From Paulinella micropora (taxonomy: Eukaryota; Cercozoa; Imbricatea; Euglyphida), in NCBI GenBank assembly GCA_009731375.1, contig BJOX01000152.1, positions 264,325-328,324 on the forward strand: DNA of 64,000 bases. The letters are read 5' to 3'. Shown piece after piece: positions 1 through 9,251 of this stretch (position 1 is its first letter; the number at the start of each line of letters is the position of its first letter). The notes below the pieces were generated by a model. The model was not told where the DNA came from, made no database searches, and saw only the letters and a program-made list of their open reading frames with translations. Position numbers and translations under genes: made by a program.

Positions 1-54
<54 letters not shown>

Positions 55-863
55 CAAACATCAACGCACAGTAAAATACAATGTTTGACATAGACCGATT
101 CACGCTTTGCGAAAAATATTAAACTCTGCGGCTAGCCAAAATTTCCACGTGTTTTACGGGCGAGCCGGGCCGGGCCGGCGAGCCCGTAAATCACGTTGAG
201 ATTTGGCGACGCCGAAGATGTGGTTTTCTCGGTCACGTAACCACATGTTGAAGTGGTGACCGAGAAAGACTGTTTTGGAGGGCACTTAGCTGTTGGTTGA
301 TTGGCGGCACTTTTGGTGCATTAGTGGCACCCTCCCTTCGTTTTATCGGTGAATTTTCGCTGACCAACACACCCAAAAAAGGGCCACCCACTTTGCAAGC
401 GTGAAATGGTCTATGCTAAGGTTTTTCTAAATATTCCTGACACCCTACTTTTTGGCCACTTTGATTGTAAACCCTCGTTTTTCACCGCAAACCAGACCCT
501 TGGTGATTTTGTGAAAAATGAAGGTTACAGTCAAAGTGGCCGAAAAGTAGGGTGGCCGGAGTATTTAGAAAACCTTATACCTACCACTGATAAGAAAGAA
601 AGACAATTTATTTTTGCAAATTTTCCACGCAAAATGTGGCGGTCACATTTTGATGGTCTAAAATTAATCCTTATTCTGTATCGCTTACAACATTGCACTG
701 TACATTTTTCACCTGGTTTTGCGGTCTAGTAAAACTTAAACTTGAACCCGCAAGACCAGGTAAAATTCTTTTTTTTTTTTTTTTTTTTTTTAAGAAAAAA
801 AAAAAAGGGACTGTGAATCCAACTTTGGACGCGGCGTCTGATTTTAGACGCGCAGTGTAAGGC
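1..863. other. Left flank, non-coding, with inverted repeats
   Basis: The window opens with an A run of about 52 bases. No convincing gene follows. An inverted repeat has arms of about 44 nt at 441-485 and 511-554, both built around CACCCTACTTTT and GGCCACTTTGA. A second imperfect pair lies near 697-770 (CACCTGGTTTTGCGG against CCCGCAAGACCAGGT). A third short pair is near 220-270 (TTCTCGGTCAC and GTGACCGAGAA). The open frame at 406-729 runs straight through these foldbacks and is not treated as a gene. Confidence 0.5.
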
Positions 864-1252
864 GTTCTACACTACCCAGAATTCCGTGTTTCTGGAGCCA
901 CTTTCTGTGCTTTTGCTTCCCGAAAAAGCCTGGCCTGTGGTGCCACTTTCTGGGTTTGCTTCCCGAAAAAGCCTGGCCTGTGGTGCCACTTTCTGGGCTT
1001 TTGCTTCCTGAAAAGCCTGGCCTGTGGTGCCGCTTTCTGTGCTTTTCCTTCCCGAAAAAGCCTGGCCTGTGGTGCCACATTCTGGGTTTGCTTCCCGAAA
1101 AAGCCTGGCCTGTGGTGCCACTTTCTGGGCTTTTGCTTCCCGAAAAAGCCTGGCCTGTGGTGCCACTTTCTGGGCGTTTGCTTCCTGAAAAGCCTGGCCT
1201 GTGGTGGCCACTTTGACACCCAGAAACCCGGAAATCTGGGTGGTGTAGAACG
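863..1252. mobile_element. MITE-like element with internal 44-bp minisatellite
   Basis: The ends form a terminal inverted repeat: CGTTCTACACTACCCAGA at the left, and the complement of its close relative CGTTCTACACCACCCAGA at the right, with similarity continuing about 25 nt inward. Between them lie about seven tandem copies of a roughly 44-bp unit containing AAGCCTGGCCTGTGGTGCC. No target-site duplication is obvious. Related end sequences occur at 26350-26365 and 27331-27345, so this is a dispersed family. It carries no coding capacity; open frames over it only reflect the tandem repeat. Confidence 0.6.
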
Positions 1253-1266
1253 GGTCTTAGCAAAGG

Positions 1267-1767
<501 letters not shown>

Positions 1768-1782
1768 AAGCGGAAATACAGG

Positions 1783-2151
1783 GTTTTGAAGCTCTAACGG
1801 CCTAAAAAAGGGGTCGCAGGTATAAACAAAAAAAAAAAAACAACCCTAAACGGCTTAAAACCTTAAAAAACAGTGTGCCCCGCGGATACAACCAAAAAAA
1901 CCAGCAAAAAAAACAACCTTAAACGGCTTAAAACCTTAAAAAAAGGTGTGCCCCGCTGTGCCTATATATACAAAAAATAAAATCTGTGTTTTTTGGTTTT
2001 TCTGCTTTCCCTCTTTTCCGTCTTTCCGTCTTTTGTGGATTTCTTACAAAATCGGGTCGGCGGTGTTTTGTCCGTCGCTGTCGTGTTAATTGTCGCTAAT
2101 GTTTTTTCGCTGGTGTATCGGCCCGCACTTAAAAAAAAAAATTGATATAGT
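1783..2151. repeat. Subterminal repeats at the outer end of the left arm
   Basis: Two tandem copies (about 1840-1912 and 1914-1962) of an AT-rich unit containing AAACGGCTTAAAACCTTAAA followed by GTGTGCCCCGC. They sit between the (TA)n boundary and the telomere-resolvase-like gene. Subterminal repeats are common near the ends of linear replicons, but no function can be read from the sequence. The mirror copy is at about 23110-23325. Confidence 0.5.
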
Positions 2152-3000
2152 TTATTTTTTTTCTGGTTGCTTCTTTAATCGTTCGCTCCGTCTTAAAATC
2201 GGTTCCTCTGGGTTTTTCTTTCTTGGCTTCATTTTTCCCGCCTCGTGTGGTTGTTTGCCTTTTGCTATGTCGCTTATAAATTTAGCTTTAACACTTCCCA
2301 CCCGTGCAAAGTCTCTAATTTTTCTATTACTTATGTTAATTTTTTGGTCCTTCATCGCTTTTATTATCGCTAAGGCATCAATAACATCTTTTGGAAGGTT
2401 CGCATTTAATCCCGCTACTTTGTCCTCCAATGTGTTTATTTTGTTTTCTAAATTGTCCAGGGCTTGCCGTGCTTGTGGTTCGGTTGCTATTGCTGGGGTC
2501 CGTGCTTTAATGTTGGCATAATTTCGGCTGGCTTCGCTTTCTTCAACGTGCCCCAGCACTTTGCTTAAAAATATGCTTCTGTCCATATTCGCGGGGGCAT
2601 ATTCTCTATAAGCTAAGGCCCCGTAAATTTTGCGGGCCAAATGACTGCTCGCTTTTTCGTCGTTGAATAATTCCCTCATTCGTTTTGCTATTCTCGCATC
2701 ATATTTATTTGTTAAAGCTTGGTTCGTTTTTTCTTTGTCTTCGTCTGTCAGTGTCTCCCGCACTGCTTGCCAGGCCGTCCGCATATCGTTATATGAAATA
2801 TGAATTAATGGTATTTCAATATTAGATATTGCCCCCTTCTTGTCTTTGGCTACTTTATCAATAACTATATAGCCTTTTTGCTCTTTTGCTTCTGGTGGTG
2901 TGCTTGTTATTCTTAATACTTCAATTAATCGGCGCCCCGTGGCTAATTGTAATAATATTATAAGGTCAGTCATTTTTTTAGACTTGTTCAGGGTATCCAT
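2152..3000 (-). CDS. Telomere-resolvase-like tyrosine recombinase, catalytic part (left arm)
   Basis: A 282-residue product from the first ATG. Visible catalytic signature: ATGRRLIEVL (R24), a following beta-hairpin-like segment with K52, SSHLARKIYG (H120, R123), KVLGH (H151) and a Tyr at 161. The TGRR..E form of the first Arg motif, with LGH and the spacing to Tyr, is that of protelomerases rather than phage integrases. Members of that family cut and rejoin replicated telomere palindromes to make covalently closed hairpin ends. The C-terminus is basic (several RR, KK). The frame is open upstream to about 3201 and overlaps the preceding 92-aa ORF, which may supply the N-terminal domain. A Crypton- or DIRS-type recombinase is the main alternative. 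Confidence 0.72.
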   Translation of the reverse strand: MDTLNKSKKMTDLIILLQLATGRRLIEVLRITSTPPEAKEQKGYIVIDKVAKDKKGAISNIEIPLIHISYNDMRTAWQAVRETLTDEDKEKTNQALTNKYDARIAKRMRELFNDEKASSHLARKIYGALAYREYAPANMDRSIFLSKVLGHVEESEASRNYANIKARTPAIATEPQARQALDNLENKINTLEDKVAGLNANLPKDVIDALAIIKAMKDQKINISNRKIRDFARVGSVKAKFISDIAKGKQPHEAGKMKPRKKNPEEPILRRSERLKKQPEKK

Positions 3001-3107
3001 AATTTTAAAAACGGTCGCGGGTTCATAGTTCTTAATCTCCTTTAAATTCTTGTTTCGCTGTTTAATTTGTGTTGTCGCCTTCTTGGTTCGTTCTTCGTCC
3101 GTTAATT

Positions 3108-3386
3108 TTAATTCTTTGTTAATTCGGCTTCCTTCGTCGGGTGTTGTTCTTTGAATGCCTTTCTTAACCTTGTTAAATAACTGTCTTTTGTATTTACTTT
3201 TTCAATGTGTTGAAGTGTGCTTAAAACCCATTTTAAATTCTTCTTTAAATATGTTTGATTGCCTCCTTTTTTCTGTATAATGTCTATCAGCAATATTATC
3301 AGGCTATCAGAATAATTTTTAGTTATTGCCCTTATTTTGTCTTTAAGCTCCTCAGGGTCCTTATAGTCTATCGTTTTGAAATCCAT
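3108..3386 (-). CDS. N-terminal (core-binding-like) part of the recombinase (left arm)
   Basis: 92 residues, mostly predicted helical, ending just where the next frame (catalytic part) takes over. The segment with YLKKNLKWVL and YLTRLRKAF looks like the helical N-terminal DNA-binding domain of tyrosine recombinases. The catalytic frame is -1 relative to this one and overlaps it by about 94 nt. Joined, the two would give roughly 400-440 residues, near the size of the smaller bacterial resolvases (ResT, TelA). Separate translation cannot be excluded. It shares its upstream region with the 90-aa gene. Confidence 0.55.
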   Translation of the reverse strand: MDFKTIDYKDPEELKDKIRAITKNYSDSLIILLIDIIQKKGGNQTYLKKNLKWVLSTLQHIEKVNTKDSYLTRLRKAFKEQHPTKEAELTKN

Positions 3387-3455
3387 TTTTTGCCGTGCCT
3401 CTTTTCCTCCGTGTCTATATATAATGTCTATATATTATATGTTTAAATATATTTA
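3387..3455 (-). promoter_or_regulatory. Promoter-like module upstream of the recombinase gene
   Basis: About 70 bp, read on the minus strand: ATATTTAAACATATAATA, then two copies of TATATAGACA, then a GA-rich leader ending GGCACGGCAAAAA before ATG. Nearly identical to the segment before the 90-aa gene (3760-3828). The same TATATAGACAT box recurs in every 246-bp repeat. Confidence 0.5.
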
Positions 3456-3486
3456 GATAAAAAAATAATTAATTAATTGATTTTGC

Positions 3487-3759
3487 TTATAAGTGCCGTT
3501 TTTTAATTGGTTCAATGATATCAGATATTTCATCTAATTTCTCATTCAGCCACGGGTAGCCCTTTTTATGGTTTTCTGTTGCTGTGTCTATAATTTCGCT
3601 TACTGTTGTAATATCTTTATATAATTCTGCCGTCTCCTTTATCTCGTATTGCTTCTTTAAGTCTCGTAAAGTCATTAATAAGCCCTTTATCATTGTTTCA
3701 TTTTGTTTCAATTTCATATTGTAAATGAAGAAATAATTGTTATCTTCTAAGCCTTCCAT
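3487..3759 (-). CDS. 90-aa helical protein of unknown function (left arm)
   Basis: Not recognised. Charged and probably all-helical, with a central LRDLKKQYEIKETAEL segment suited to a short coiled coil. No signal peptide, membrane segment or cysteines. It lies between the recombinase and the AT-hook gene, all on the same strand, and has its own copy of the 70-bp promoter-like module, so co-expression with the recombinase is likely. The right-arm copy encodes the same protein, so the frame has been kept. A small accessory DNA-binding or dimerisation partner would fit, but that is a guess. Confidence 0.6.
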   Translation of the reverse strand: MEGLEDNNYFFIYNMKLKQNETMIKGLLMTLRDLKKQYEIKETAELYKDITTVSEIIDTATENHKKGYPWLNEKLDEISDIIEPIKKRHL

Positions 3760-3828
3760 TTTTTGCCGTGCCTCTTTTCCTCTGTGTCTATATATAATGT
3801 CTATATATTATATGTTTAAATATATTAA
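3760..3828 (-). promoter_or_regulatory. Promoter-like module upstream of the 90-aa gene
   Basis: Near-identical twin of 3387-3455: the ATATTTAAACATATAATA stretch, two TATATAGACA boxes and the leader ending GGCACGGCAAAAA. One clear difference is CACAGAGG here against CACGGAGG there (minus-strand sense). Confidence 0.5.
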
Positions 3829-3874
3829 TTATAAAATTACAAAAAAAAGCACTATATCAATTATTACAGCCTTT

Positions 3875-4357
3875 TTAAACAACCCCCGCCTCGTCTGCCG
3901 TTGGTTGCTGTAAATTAGGGCCGTATAACCTTATTAGGGTTTCTTTTACGGCTGTTATGTCTAATTCTTTAAAAATTCTGTTTAGTGTTTCAAGCTCTTG
4001 AAGGCTTAATTTTTCCCTTTTGCTAAAAAATGCCCGCCGTATGTCGTTTATCTTTTTCTGTTTCTTCTCGGTCGTTTCTGGGCTTTCTGTTCTCGTCTTC
4101 TTTTTTCTTTCTGGGTGCCTTTTATATTTGATTGTGTGCTTATGATAGCGGGTTTCGCCCTCCTTATTCTGCCTGGGTAGGTATTGATAATAATACGATA
4201 TGCCGTTTTTAACTTCCATTTCAAACGGTGGCTTATATGTTAAGCCCCGCTTACCACTACCCGCGGGCCGTCCCCGTCCTCGCTTCTTTATTTCTGGATA
4301 TATGGCCATTTCCTCGGGGTTTTGTGGTTGTTGCGGTGTGTCTGGTTGTGCCGTCAT
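3875..4357 (-). CDS. AT-hook DNA-binding protein (left arm)
   Basis: 160 residues. Residues 24-38 hold a basic KKRGRGRPAGSGKRG segment with the RGRP core (28-31) typical of AT-hooks, which bind the minor groove of AT-rich DNA. Downstream is an aromatic block (YYYQYLPR) and a basic coil (ERKKKTR), then a helical C-terminus with LSLQELETLNRIF. The block after the hook and the C-terminal helix resemble the 89-aa product at 9252-9521, so the two are paralogues. It differs from the right-arm copy by a patch of about 19 substitutions in about 118 bp (4140-4255). A regulatory or origin-binding role is inference. It is divergent from the primase-helicase gene and shares a 188-bp intergenic region with it. 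Confidence 0.7.
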   Translation of the reverse strand: MTAQPDTPQQPQNPEEMAIYPEIKKRGRGRPAGSGKRGLTYKPPFEMEVKNGISYYYQYLPRQNKEGETRYHKHTIKYKRHPERKKKTRTESPETTEKKQKKINDIRRAFFSKREKLSLQELETLNRIFKELDITAVKETLIRLYGPNLQQPTADEAGVV

Positions 4358-4545
4358 TTTTCTTATATATACGATATTATATTTTTAAAATTATATAATT
4401 AAATATTTAATATGATTTTTTCTATATAGAATATTTAAGCCGTTTTTTTAATGGTTATTTTATATAATATTTATTTGAAATAATTATTTAATTAATTAAT
4501 TTTAATCTATACAAAAAAAAATATATTGGTTATTATATAGCTTTG
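4358..4545. promoter_or_regulatory. Divergent AT-rich intergenic region
   Basis: 188 bp, extremely AT-rich, between the divergent AT-hook and primase-helicase genes. It holds several TATATA and AATTAATTAATT stretches. A bidirectional promoter is the natural reading; the AT-hook product could bind here. The mirror copy is 20565-20752. Confidence 0.45.
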
Positions 4546-5649
4546 ATGATGATGAAACAAGAACACGTAGAGCCCGATACCCTACACCGTAGGGGGGCCG
4601 ACCCTTTAAAAGAAAATAAAAAAATCATAAAGACACGGGGGGCGGTTAGATACTATGACAAAATGAAAACAAAAAAAGAGGATTACAAAACTGCAACCCC
4701 CGATGAACTTTATGACATTTTAAACGAAGCAAAAAACCCGACCATTTACGAAAGTATAGAAGATGGCATAAAACCTTATGCGGATTATGAAAAAGACTTT
4801 AAGACAAAAAAAGAAATGGAAGCAAACAAAGCAACGATTAGAGAAAATATAATAAATGAGTTTGGGCGGGTTTTTGGATGTAGCCCCGATAAAATAGCCG
4901 TATTAGAAGCACACGGAAAAAAGGGCCGTTTATGGCGGTTATCTTATCATTTAATAGCATATGAGGCCCCGCCGATGGCTGACGGGTTAGAGGTTAAACA
5001 ACTTATAGAGGCCGACAATAAAGCGGGATTTGATGAGGCCCCATATAAAGCATACGGCCGACGACAGCTTTTTAGAACTGTTTTAAGCACCAAAGAAAAC
5101 GAGAGCCGACCATTTATAAGGACAGATAAACCATTAACAAAAGAGAATTTTAAAGAGTGTTTAATAACTGTTATTGGTGATTATGAGATAAATGAAGAGG
5201 CTGAGGAAATGGCAGGGGCGATGAAGCGGGCCGAGCTACTAGAAGAAGCACAAACCGAGGAAAAAATTTTAGACATTGATGAGGAAGATGACGAAATAAT
5301 AAAAACAGAAAAAACAAGATTAAAAAGGGTAAAAAATGGCGGTCTATACTTAACGAAACAAGAAATAGAGGACATACAAATAAGCAACCCCGAAAAATGT
5401 GACAAGACGGGCAAAGACTACAAACGAGCTTTCAACGGTTTAGAGAAATACCGCCCCGACATATTCAAAAATATAGGAGGAGTTAAACATATAATGATAA
5501 ACAATAACGGGGCAAAATGTCTATTTTTCAAGAGGTTGAGGGCGGGATATTGTAAAACACATAATAGGACACATACGGCGGACAACTGCGATGCGGGACG
5601 GGTGATTTATACCCACTTTTTAAAGTTAAGAAGGAGGAAAAACAGATAA
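4546..5649 (+). pseudogene. AEP primase part of the primase-helicase, truncated by a 49-bp deletion (left arm)
   Basis: Starts at the first ATG of an ATGATGATG run. Visible archaeo-eukaryotic primase features: YADYE (D80, E82), SYHL (S133, H135), then FDEAPY...RRQLFR (D163, R172-R177), followed by an acidic linker and the start of a Cys/His zinc-binding block (C336, H339, H343). Compared with the right arm, 49 bp are missing after GATGCGG at about 5598. This shifts the frame, removes two further zinc cysteines and ends the protein within about 20 codons. The helicase half continues in another frame from about 5640. AEP primases make RNA or DNA primers, so the full protein would start replication of the element. 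In this copy the two activities are separated. Confidence 0.8.
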
Positions 5650-5735
5650 AATTTATTGAAGAATGGACGAAGAAAAAAGGACAATTACAAAGAAGCACGA
5701 TAGAAGAATTTATAAACATATTTGAATTTGAAAAT

Positions 5736-7211
5736 GTGAAACAGTCCCAGGAGAAATGGTGCGCGGATGTGCGGGGGTTGTTGTATGCGATGACGGCCGA
5801 GAAGAAGAACCGCCGACAGCTGATAGGCCTTAGAAGCAATTTAGGCACGGGTAAAAGTGTGGCCCTTATGAAGGCTATTAAAAAATACACGGACGAGAAC
5901 CCAGACGGCAAAATATTAATTATAACACAGCGAATTATTTTAAGCAAACAAAATGCCCGAGAGCTTAAAAAATTAGGCTTTTTCTGTTATCTGGACCGCG
6001 AGGCGGGCGAACTGATAACAAATAAACGATGTATAATTCAATTAGATAGCCTTAATTATTTAAGCTGGAATATTAAAAATGACCCGATAGGGCTTATTAT
6101 AATAGACGAGGCCGACCAGGCTTTAAGGCACCTTAATGCGGACACATTCAAGAACAACCCGAAAGCGAATTTTAATTTAATGATGCTTTACACCGTTTTG
6201 AAGAATACTAAAAAAATTATTTGTATGTCTGCGAACTTAACGGCCGACACCCTGACGGACTGGGCGAAAATGGGGGGCGATAACTTAGAAGCAAAGATTT
6301 TTATAAACGACAGCCGAGCACACCATAGGCCATTAAAAATAATGATGGGGCAGACCGATGAACAAATAATAAGGGCCGTTTATGATAGCTTAGACAAGGG
6401 CGAGCGGGTCTATTTAGCTTCTAATAAGAATATAGATAAAATAAAATGTGTTTTTGAATATCTAACAAAAGGCCGAAATATTAAGGCCCTTTTAATTACC
6501 ACGGACACAACGAACGAGCCCGAAGTTAAAGAAGCCTTAGAAGGTAATATAAACGAAATATGGGGCAGATATGATTTTATAGCCGTTTCCCCGTGTGTCC
6601 AATCTGCTATAAGTTATGACATAGCAAACCATTTTAACAAAATATACGGTTTATTCACGAACGGAAGCAACAGTAGCGGGGATGCCTGCCAGATGTTAAG
6701 GCGGATTAGATACCCTATAAACCCTGAAATATTTGTAAATGTGGAGCAAATGAACATAGAACGGCCGACGAATTACGAGGACATATTAGCAGGGATTTAT
6801 AGCGACCAAGCGGACCTTTTAAAAGGGTTAAAGGGCTATTTAAGCAAGCACGAATTAGACCCGAACACCCTTAGACCCGTTTTAGATGAGCGCCACCCAT
6901 ACCCGCAATTAGTGGCAAAATTAACAGCCCAGGACAACAACGACAAAAATAATTATATAGAAAACTTTATAAAAAACCAGATACTTTACGGCAACACGGT
7001 TGAAAATGTGCCAGACGAGAACGGGGCCGAGAATAAAGAAACGATAAAGAGCAATATAAAACAAACGGGGGAACGGCTAAAAGATGAGGAGGCCGAAGAA
7101 CTAGCAAAGGCCCGAGGGATAACGAAAGAAGAGGCCGACAAGCTTTTTAAGAAGTCAAAGGCGGAGCAATTAACGAACGAAGAACGAACACAGATTAAAA
7201 ATATCGTTTAA
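5736..7211 (+). CDS. SF2 helicase part of the primase-helicase (left arm, detached by frameshift)
   Basis: 491 residues from an internal ATG; in the intact layout this is the C-terminal half of a protein of about 904 residues. Walker A is LGTGKSVAL, motif II is IIIDEADQAL, followed by MSANL (motif III-like), VSPCVQSAISYD and QMLRRIRYP (motif VI). The spacing and the GTGKS/DEAD pair fit the herpesvirus UL9-like origin-binding helicase group that is often fused to AEP primases in eukaryotic DNA viruses and mobile elements. It likely unwinds the origin of this element. The 49-bp deletion upstream puts it out of frame with the primase. Differences from the right arm are few (for example LLYAM here, LMYSM there). 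Confidence 0.8.
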   Translation: MKQSQEKWCADVRGLLYAMTAEKKNRRQLIGLRSNLGTGKSVALMKAIKKYTDENPDGKILIITQRIILSKQNARELKKLGFFCYLDREAGELITNKRCIIQLDSLNYLSWNIKNDPIGLIIIDEADQALRHLNADTFKNNPKANFNLMMLYTVLKNTKKIICMSANLTADTLTDWAKMGGDNLEAKIFINDSRAHHRPLKIMMGQTDEQIIRAVYDSLDKGERVYLASNKNIDKIKCVFEYLTKGRNIKALLITTDTTNEPEVKEALEGNINEIWGRYDFIAVSPCVQSAISYDIANHFNKIYGLFTNGSNSSGDACQMLRRIRYPINPEIFVNVEQMNIERPTNYEDILAGIYSDQADLLKGLKGYLSKHELDPNTLRPVLDERHPYPQLVAKLTAQDNNDKNNYIENFIKNQILYGNTVENVPDENGAENKETIKSNIKQTGERLKDEEAEELAKARGITKEEADKLFKKSKAEQLTNEERTQIKNIV

Positions 7212-7225
7212 AAGTGGTTTATAAT

Positions 7226-7933
7226 ATGGAAAAATACCCGACCGCGGCGAAATGGTATAGAGACCACGACGATGAAACAAAAATAAAAAATTATAAGAAT
7301 TTAAACGGATTTTATAAAAACGGGTTTAATTTTGAAGACGGCTTAGAAGCAATTAAAGAAAGCGATTTTTACAAAATTCATAATAAACTTAGCAAAGACG
7401 AAGAAAAAATAATAACAGATACTAATAAAGATTTAATTATAAAAACTACGGGATTAAAAGCAGAATACAGCAAACAGCAATTAGTTATTAATATGTTAAA
7501 AAAATTAGGCTTTGAAACATTCCACGACGAACGAGAGATAAGCCGAGCGGAGATGATAAAGAACTTAAAAGAGATACACGAGGAATATTTAACGAACCCG
7601 CAGGAGCTTATAGTAAAATTAAAGAAGGAACGACGAAAAGCCCAGGCCATAACCGAATTAAAAGCAGATAGTAAAACATTTATAAACCATATTTTAAAAT
7701 TTATAAACGGATTAACGGGCGACTTATACGGGGTTAAAGTTGTAGCGACTGACAAACACAGGAAATATTACAAGTTAGAGGGCCCCGTTAATAAATTATA
7801 TGTGAGAAGCAATAATAAAGACTTTATACCAGTTTTAGGAGGAACGACAACGGGCGAACCCGCCGAACCGTCTTTTTATGAAATGTGGGAACAATTGGAA
7901 CAAATGGCATTAGCTAAAAAAGAGCTTAAATAA
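7226..7933 (+). CDS. 235-aa protein downstream of the helicase (left arm)
   Basis: Starts 14 nt after the helicase stop, so it may be translated from the same transcript. Not recognised. The N-terminal half is lysine- and aromatic-rich; the middle holds long charged helices (EIHEEYLTNPQELIVKLKKE). The C-terminus has KHRKYYKLEGPVNKLYVRS and a GGTTTG turn, possibly a small beta domain. It may be a detached C-terminal domain of the replication protein or a partner of it. The product is identical in the right arm. No membrane or signal segment. Confidence 0.6.
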   Translation: MEKYPTAAKWYRDHDDETKIKNYKNLNGFYKNGFNFEDGLEAIKESDFYKIHNKLSKDEEKIITDTNKDLIIKTTGLKAEYSKQQLVINMLKKLGFETFHDEREISRAEMIKNLKEIHEEYLTNPQELIVKLKKERRKAQAITELKADSKTFINHILKFINGLTGDLYGVKVVATDKHRKYYKLEGPVNKLYVRSNNKDFIPVLGGTTTGEPAEPSFYEMWEQLEQMALAKKELK

Positions 7934-8739
7934 TTTATGTCTATATATTGTGTTTAAATATTTTATGTCCGTATATAAAAAAACACGGGCCTTTTTTGAT
8001 GTTGTTTAAAACTGGGGGTTAGCAGTTTTTAGAGCCGTTTTTAGATATGGGGCGACCGACAGCTTTTATTATAAGAGAAATCCTGGCGGTCGCCCCATTG
8101 TTAAATTTAGCCTTTTAGAGTGTTTAGGGCCGTTTTTTGATATGGTTAAAAAATGGGTGTGTTTTTTTTGCTTAAATATTTTATGTCTATATATTGTGTT
8201 TAAATATTTTATGTCCGTATATAAAAAAACACGGGCCTTTTTTGATGTTGTTTAAAAAGGGGGGTTAGCAGTGTTTAGAGCCGTTTTTAGATATGGGCCG
8301 ACCGACAGCTTTTATTATAAGAGAAAGTCTGGCGGTCGGCCCATTGTTAAAATTAGCCTTTTAGAGTGTTTAGGGTCGTTTTTTGATATGGTTAAAAAAT
8401 GGGTGTGTTTTTTTTGCTTAAATATTTTATGTCTATATATTGTGTTTAAATATTTTATGTCCGTATATAAAAAAACACGGGCCTTTTTTGATGTTGTTTA
8501 AAAAGGGGGGTTAGCAGTGTTTAGAGCCGTTTTTAGATATGGGCCGACCGACAGCTTTTATTATAAGAGAAAGTCTGGTGGTCGGCCCATTGTTAAAATT
8601 AGCCTTTTAGAGTGTTTAGGGTCGTTTTTTGATATGGTTAAAAAATGGGTGTGTTTTTTTTGTAATGGGTGATAGGTAAAAAAAAAGCCGTTAGGAGTGT
8701 TTAGGACCGTTTTTGATATGGTGAAAATGGACGAGTTTT
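7934..8739 (+). repeat. 246-bp tandem repeats with conserved hairpin (left arm, three units)
   Basis: Three units of 246 bp plus partial ends. Each carries a 12-bp perfect stem: 8047-8098, 8293-8344 and 8539-8590. In units 2 and 3 the stem strand is ATGGGCCGACCG; in unit 1 it is ATGGGGCGACCG, and the opposite arm changes to match (CGGTCGCCCCAT). One stem in unit 3 has a G-T type change (TGGTCGG). Each unit also contains TATATAGACAT and ATATTTAAACACA boxes on the minus strand. Candidates: replication origin iterons, or repeated small-RNA cassettes. The open frames seen here come from the unit length being divisible by three. Confidence 0.8.
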
Positions 8740-8749
8740 NNNNNNNNNN
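8740..8749. other. Assembly gap (10 N)
   Basis: Short gap in the left arm. The right arm shows that what is missing is a T run followed by a short stretch (about 22 bp) before CATTTTTATATTAGG. Confidence 0.95.
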
Positions 8750-8867
8750 CATTTTTATATTAGGTTATAGATAATTTTATATGGGTAAAAAAAATGGTTT
8801 GAATATTAAAAACCTTAGGGTTTGTGTGTGAGACCGAAAAGGCCCGAAACCAGCAAAAAACACAGCC

Positions 8868-9140
8868 GACAAAAAAACACAGGGGCCGACCGACAGCCAA
8901 CCCCTAAAAACAGGGGATAACGGCAAACGGACGGCAAACAAAAAAAACACAGGGGCCAACCGACAGCCGACCCCTAAAAACAGGGGATAACGGCCAACGG
9001 ACGGCGAACAAAAAAAAACACAGGGGCTGACCGACAGCCGACCCCGAAAAACAGGGGATAACGGCCAACGGACGGCGAACAAAAAAAAACACAGGGGCTG
9101 ACCGACAGCCGACCCCGAAAAACAGGGGATAACGGCCCTA
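8868..9140 (-). repeat. 71-bp tandem repeats, G/C-palindromic (left arm)
   Basis: Four units of about 71 bp. Each holds GGGGCYGACCGACAGCC followed by a CCCC-A/T-rich-GGGG stem-loop (for example CCCCTAAAAACAGGGG). The GGGCCGACCGACAGC string of the first unit is shared exactly with the stem region of the 246-bp repeats. Mirror copy at 15415-15700. This could be an iteron cluster or a regulatory array; there is no sign of spacers as in CRISPR. Confidence 0.75.
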
Positions 9141-9251
9141 GGACCACGGCCCACACAGCCCCCATTATTAAACAATTACATTATTTTTTTTAATTTGTTT
9201 TTTCTATATATAAAATCATTAATCAAAATATATAACCTAATTTTCTAAAAA

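Noticed and set aside
406-729. 107-aa frame near the left end
   Set aside because: It runs through two foldback repeats and has no recognisable domain.
2090-2521. Long plus-strand frames opposite the recombinase, and similar frames antisense to the primase, helicase and 337-aa genes
   Set aside because: Shadows of the real genes; hydrophobic, low-complexity products with no motifs.
8271-8501. 76-aa frames repeated in the 246-bp units on both arms
   Set aside because: The unit length is divisible by three and the frame starts from GTG; the same frame simply repeats through the array, across the conserved stem and promoter-like boxes. No independent coding evidence.
8868-9140. CRISPR-like array
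   Set aside because: The units are contiguous tandem repeats without variable spacers, in a eukaryotic context and with no cas genes.
8777-9175. 132-aa frame over the 71-bp repeats
   Set aside because: Composed of the tandem repeat only (VIPCFSG-type units) and antisense to a structured array.
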